Assembly: GCA_047637355.1 (NCBI GenBank)
Contig: JBLIKA010000042.1
Coordinates: 1 to 26,442, forward strand
Length of the DNA stretch: 26,442 nt
From: Glaciecola sp047637355
GTDB lineage: Bacteria > Pseudomonadota > Gammaproteobacteria > Enterobacterales > Alteromonadaceae
Direction: 5' to 3'
In this document: piece after piece, positions 23,872-26,442 of the stretch
Numbering within the stretch: the first letter of the stretch is position 1
Layout of the letters: each line of letters begins with the position of its first letter
Translations under genes and position numbers: made by a program
The notes under the pieces: generated by a model
Seen by the model: the letters and a program-made list of their open reading frames with translations, nothing else
The model's database searches: none
What the model was told of the DNA's origin: nothing

Positions 23872-25632
23872 ATGCCGCAATTTAAAGCGCCCATCGCAGA
23901 CATACAATTTTTATTAAACGACTGGCTAGCCGTTGACCAGCACTACCTAAACATCGGTGCCGAAGGAATGGATTCAGAGTTAATCAGCGAGATTATTGCT
24001 CAAGGGGCAAAATTCGCTGAAGAGGCTGTCGCTCCGCTTAATCGTGAAGGGGACGAGGAAGGTTGCAAGTTAGTTGACGGTTCAGTTACAACACCAGCGG
24101 GATTTGCGCAGGCTTATAAGCAATACATTGCGAACGGTTGGAATGCCATGTTGGGTAATCCTGATTTTGACGGACAGGACCTACCTTATACGGCGGCCAT
24201 TCCAGTGCATGAAATGCTTAATGCGGCAAACCTAAGTTGGCGTTTAACTACTATGCTGACAGAAAGTGCAGTACTTGCTGTAGACAAACATGCAACTGAC
24301 CAATTAAAGGCACTGTATTTACCTAAACTGATTAGCGGTGAATGGACTGGTACAATGAATCTGACAGAACCTCATGCTGGAACCGACCTGGCTTTGTTGC
24401 TTTCAAAAGCAATACCACAGCAAGATGGTTCTTATTCAGTCACAGGTAATAAAATTTTCATCACGGGCGGCGACCAAGATTGGACTGACAACATTATTCA
24501 CCTTGTGCTTGCTAGATTGCCTGATGCACCTCCCGGTGTGCGCGGAATTAGTCTATTTTTGGTGCCTAAATTTTTATTGGATGAAAACGGCGAGCCCGGT
24601 GAAAAAAACGCAGTCGGTGTTGGCAGCATCGAAAAGAAAATGGGAATTAAAGGAAGTCCAACTTGTGTTATGAATTACGACGATGCAAAAGGTTGGTTAG
24701 TGGGCGAGGAAAATAAAGGGCTTGCTTGCATGTTCACTATGATGAATGACGCTCGATTCCAAGTCGGTTTGCAGGGCTTAGGCGCTGCTGAGGCTTCTTA
24801 TCAAGGAGCACTCTCCTATGCACGTGATCGTTTGCAATCAAGAGCACCACAAGGTGTGCAACAACCAGATCGAAAAGCAGACGCTATTTTGCATCATCCC
24901 GACGTAAAAAAAATGCTACTTACTCAAAAAGCACTAACGGAAGGTTGCAGAGCACTTGCTATGCTCTATGCACAACAAATGGACGTTGAAAAATATACTA
25001 GCGATGAACGCCATGCAGATGCCAAAAAGGTGATTGCCTTTCTAACGCCTATTTGCAAAGGCTTTATGACTGACATGGCCACAGAGGTGACTAATATTGG
25101 TATACAGGTTTATGGAGGTCACGGCTACGTGCGCGAATGGGGTATGGAGCAGCTTGTGAGAGATACCCGTATTGCCCAACTTTATGAGGGCACCAATGGC
25201 ATTCAAGCCGCCGATCTAATTGGCCGCAAATTAACACGTGATGGCGGCGACATGCAGCAAGCTACGTTTAATCTGTTGTCTTCGCGCATCGCTGCAATGA
25301 CCGATAGCGTTAGGCAAGCCCAAGCAGTTAATTTATTGCAAGACTGGAATGAAACTTCTCAGGCATTGTTAGGTGCCAATGCCGTAGATATTGCCGGTGC
25401 TGCAACGGATTACTTGCACTACAGTGCTTATTCTTTGTTAGGTGTGTTGTGGCTCGATATGGCAAGCGCTGCCCAGCATTCATCAAACGACCTTATAGCA
25501 AAGGGTAAAGCGAATACATGTGATTTTTACATGAAACGATTACTGCCTAGGAAGGATATTCACAAGTCAGTAGTTTTAGCTGCAGCCGACGATCTAATGG
25601 CAGTTGAAGACCAACAATTTGATTACATATAG
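23872..25632 (+). CDS. Acyl-CoA dehydrogenase, long DmdC-type subfamily
   Basis: A 586-residue FAD-dependent dehydrogenase that oxidises an acyl-CoA to the enoyl-CoA and passes electrons to ETF. Domains run as an N-terminal extension (1-40), the helical N domain (40-155), the beta domain (TGTMNLTEPHAGTDL 159-173; NKIFITGGDQDW 193-204; KKMGIKGSPTCVMNYD 255-270) and the C-terminal helical domain (to about 450). The last holds the QVYGGHGYVREW FAD-contact stretch and the catalytic base Glu439 in LYEGTNGIQ. A further about 130-residue C-terminal domain marks the roughly 600-residue subfamily that includes 3-methylmercaptopropionyl-CoA dehydrogenase DmdC, plus fatty-acyl dehydrogenases. DMSP use is therefore possible but not shown; no dmd genes are nearby. 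A good GGAG lies 6 nt before ATG. Confidence 0.92.
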   Translation: MPQFKAPIADIQFLLNDWLAVDQHYLNIGAEGMDSELISEIIAQGAKFAEEAVAPLNREGDEEGCKLVDGSVTTPAGFAQAYKQYIANGWNAMLGNPDFDGQDLPYTAAIPVHEMLNAANLSWRLTTMLTESAVLAVDKHATDQLKALYLPKLISGEWTGTMNLTEPHAGTDLALLLSKAIPQQDGSYSVTGNKIFITGGDQDWTDNIIHLVLARLPDAPPGVRGISLFLVPKFLLDENGEPGEKNAVGVGSIEKKMGIKGSPTCVMNYDDAKGWLVGEENKGLACMFTMMNDARFQVGLQGLGAAEASYQGALSYARDRLQSRAPQGVQQPDRKADAILHHPDVKKMLLTQKALTEGCRALAMLYAQQMDVEKYTSDERHADAKKVIAFLTPICKGFMTDMATEVTNIGIQVYGGHGYVREWGMEQLVRDTRIAQLYEGTNGIQAADLIGRKLTRDGGDMQQATFNLLSSRIAAMTDSVRQAQAVNLLQDWNETSQALLGANAVDIAGAATDYLHYSAYSLLGVLWLDMASAAQHSSNDLIAKGKANTCDFYMKRLLPRKDIHKSVVLAAADDLMAVEDQQFDYI

Positions 25633-25725
25633 TTCTGTATTTTTCTGATTATCTGAAATCAAAGTTGACGATAATCGGTGTCATATAGGTTACACAAGCA
25701 TTGTTTTAAGGATGGGTCCTACATT

Positions 25726-26442
25726 ATGAATTTTCGCTTAATTGTAGGTACCATTGTTGCTATATTAGCCTTTGCTGGAAATTCAGTTTTGTGTCGTTTA
25801 GCGTTAGAGCAAGGAAGTATTGACCCTGCTAGCTTTACAACAGTTAGATTGCTCAGTGGCGCATTAATGTTGTGTGTTTTATTATTTTCTATTCCAAAGC
25901 TAATGCTTCAGAAAACTGAGTTTGCTGATAAAACTGCTTCAGAGCCAGAAGCCATCTCAAACAATGCGGGGTTGGGCTTATATAAAACGTCGGCCAATCC
26001 AGATGCATTTTTTGCAAACTTAGGTCGCTTGTTTGCACTCGAAAAAAGCTCCTGGTCAGGCGGTTTGGCGCTTTTTTTTTATGCCACTGGATTTTCATTT
26101 GCTTATATCACCTTGCCAGCTGGCACCGGCGCATTGATCCTATTTGCAGCAGTACAAATTACTATGCTGTCGCATGCATTAATACAAGGTTCGCGATTTA
26201 GTTTTGCACAATGGTTCGGTTTCGCCATGGCCCTCATTGGCCTTGTTTACCTCTTTTTACCGGGCATCACTGCCCCTCCAATCTTTGGGGCTTTGCTCAT
26301 GGTTATAGCTGGAATTGCTTGGGGAATTTATTGTATTTTAGGCAAGCGAGTTACCAATCCAACCCAATCGACAGCTGAAAACTTTATTAGAGCATCGATA
26401 ATTACAGCTCCGCTAAGTCTCGTTTTCATCAATAGTATGTCG
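25726..26442 (+). CDS. EamA/DMT-family transporter (C-terminus off right edge)
   Basis: 239 codons are visible, open to the window end. This is a drug/metabolite-superfamily membrane transporter. It opens MNFRLIVGTIVAILAFAGNSVLCRLAL, where a first helix with a small-polar break and then NSVLCRLAL is typical of EamA proteins. Further hydrophobic helices are near 40-58, 113-131, 133-150, 163-178 and 185-205. GALLMVIAGIAWGIYCILGK marks the start of the second EamA repeat. Unusually, residues about 60-110 between helices 2 and 3 form a long polar loop (EFADKTASEPEAISNN onward), where the family normally has a short turn. A run of nine Ts (26072-26080) encodes part of helix 3. The nearest ribosome-like site (AAGGA) is about 13 nt before the ATG. 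The substrate is unknown. Confidence 0.85.
   Translation, partial: MNFRLIVGTIVAILAFAGNSVLCRLALEQGSIDPASFTTVRLLSGALMLCVLLFSIPKLMLQKTEFADKTASEPEAISNNAGLGLYKTSANPDAFFANLGRLFALEKSSWSGGLALFFYATGFSFAYITLPAGTGALILFAAVQITMLSHALIQGSRFSFAQWFGFAMALIGLVYLFLPGITAPPIFGALLMVIAGIAWGIYCILGKRVTNPTQSTAENFIRASIITAPLSLVFINSMS

Noticed and set aside
25647..25676. GATTATC/GATAATC inverted repeat after the acyl-CoA dehydrogenase
   Set aside because: Seven AT-rich pairs with a 16-nt loop and no T-run, too weak to call a terminator.
25712..25729. Five-codon upstream frame (M-G-P-T-L) whose TGA overlaps the transporter ATG
   Set aside because: The possible Shine-Dalgarno AAGG directly abuts its ATG, leaving no spacing. 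It is probably chance, although the ATGA overlap is suggestive.

Overview
This window looks like a chromosomal segment of a marine gammaproteobacterium of the Alteromonadales type. The evidence is the gene order (rdgC divergent from phoB-phoR-pstS; plsY divergent from folB-folK-uppP; tsaD divergent from rpsU-yqeY-dnaG-rpoD), protein sequences close to Vibrio/Shewanella/E. coli orthologues, and AT-rich intergenic DNA. The genus cannot be fixed from sequence alone. Almost everything is core genome. I see no phage, insertion sequence, CRISPR array, tRNA or rRNA.

Layout. (1) 1-2711, minus: the first ~903 residues of a large lipoprotein made of two ~410-440-residue copies of a predicted beta-helix-like module. 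It runs off the left edge, and a good Pho box lies upstream of it. (2) 2908-6086, minus: phoB-phoR-pstS, tightly packed, with its own Pho box and -10. Together with the lipoprotein this looks like a phosphate-starvation block. (3) 6087-6473: an intergenic region with a perfect 25-bp hairpin of a REP-like repeat family, then a clear sigma70 promoter for rdgC (6474-7370, plus). (4) 7371-8200: an AT-rich leader with three copies of one palindrome plus a second palindrome, upstream of a small secreted two-repeat protein (DUF3718-like). (5) 8676-11692, minus: an HDOD protein, hinT, uppP, folK and folB. (6) plsY (plus) is divergent from folB and converges on tsaD (minus). (7) 13819-18560, plus: the macromolecular-synthesis cluster rpsU, yqeY, dnaG, rpoD, with a terminator after rpsU and another after rpoD. 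(8) 18649-18725: a second member of the REP-like hairpin family. (9) 18829-23090, minus: an RND efflux adaptor and pump pair with no outer-membrane channel gene. (10) 23220-23792, plus: a predicted lipoprotein with a Nudix fold whose catalytic Nudix-box glutamates are all replaced. (11) 23872-25632, plus: a DmdC-type long acyl-CoA dehydrogenase. (12) 25726-right edge, plus: a partial EamA/DMT transporter.

How the parts work together. PhoR senses phosphate limitation and phosphorylates PhoB. PhoB probably binds the boxes at 6118-6135 and 2781-2798, raising its own operon (including the phosphate-binding protein) and the surface lipoprotein. folB and folK supply folate biosynthesis, uppP recycles the undecaprenyl carrier, plsY starts phospholipid synthesis and tsaD makes the tRNA t6A modification. 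The rpsU-dnaG-rpoD cluster ties together initiation of translation, replication and transcription.

No wholly new defence or mobile system is visible. The best leads are the Pho-linked duplicated lipoprotein, the Nudix pseudoenzyme lipoprotein, the hairpin repeat family with a conserved composite architecture, and the repeated palindromes ahead of the DUF3718-like gene.
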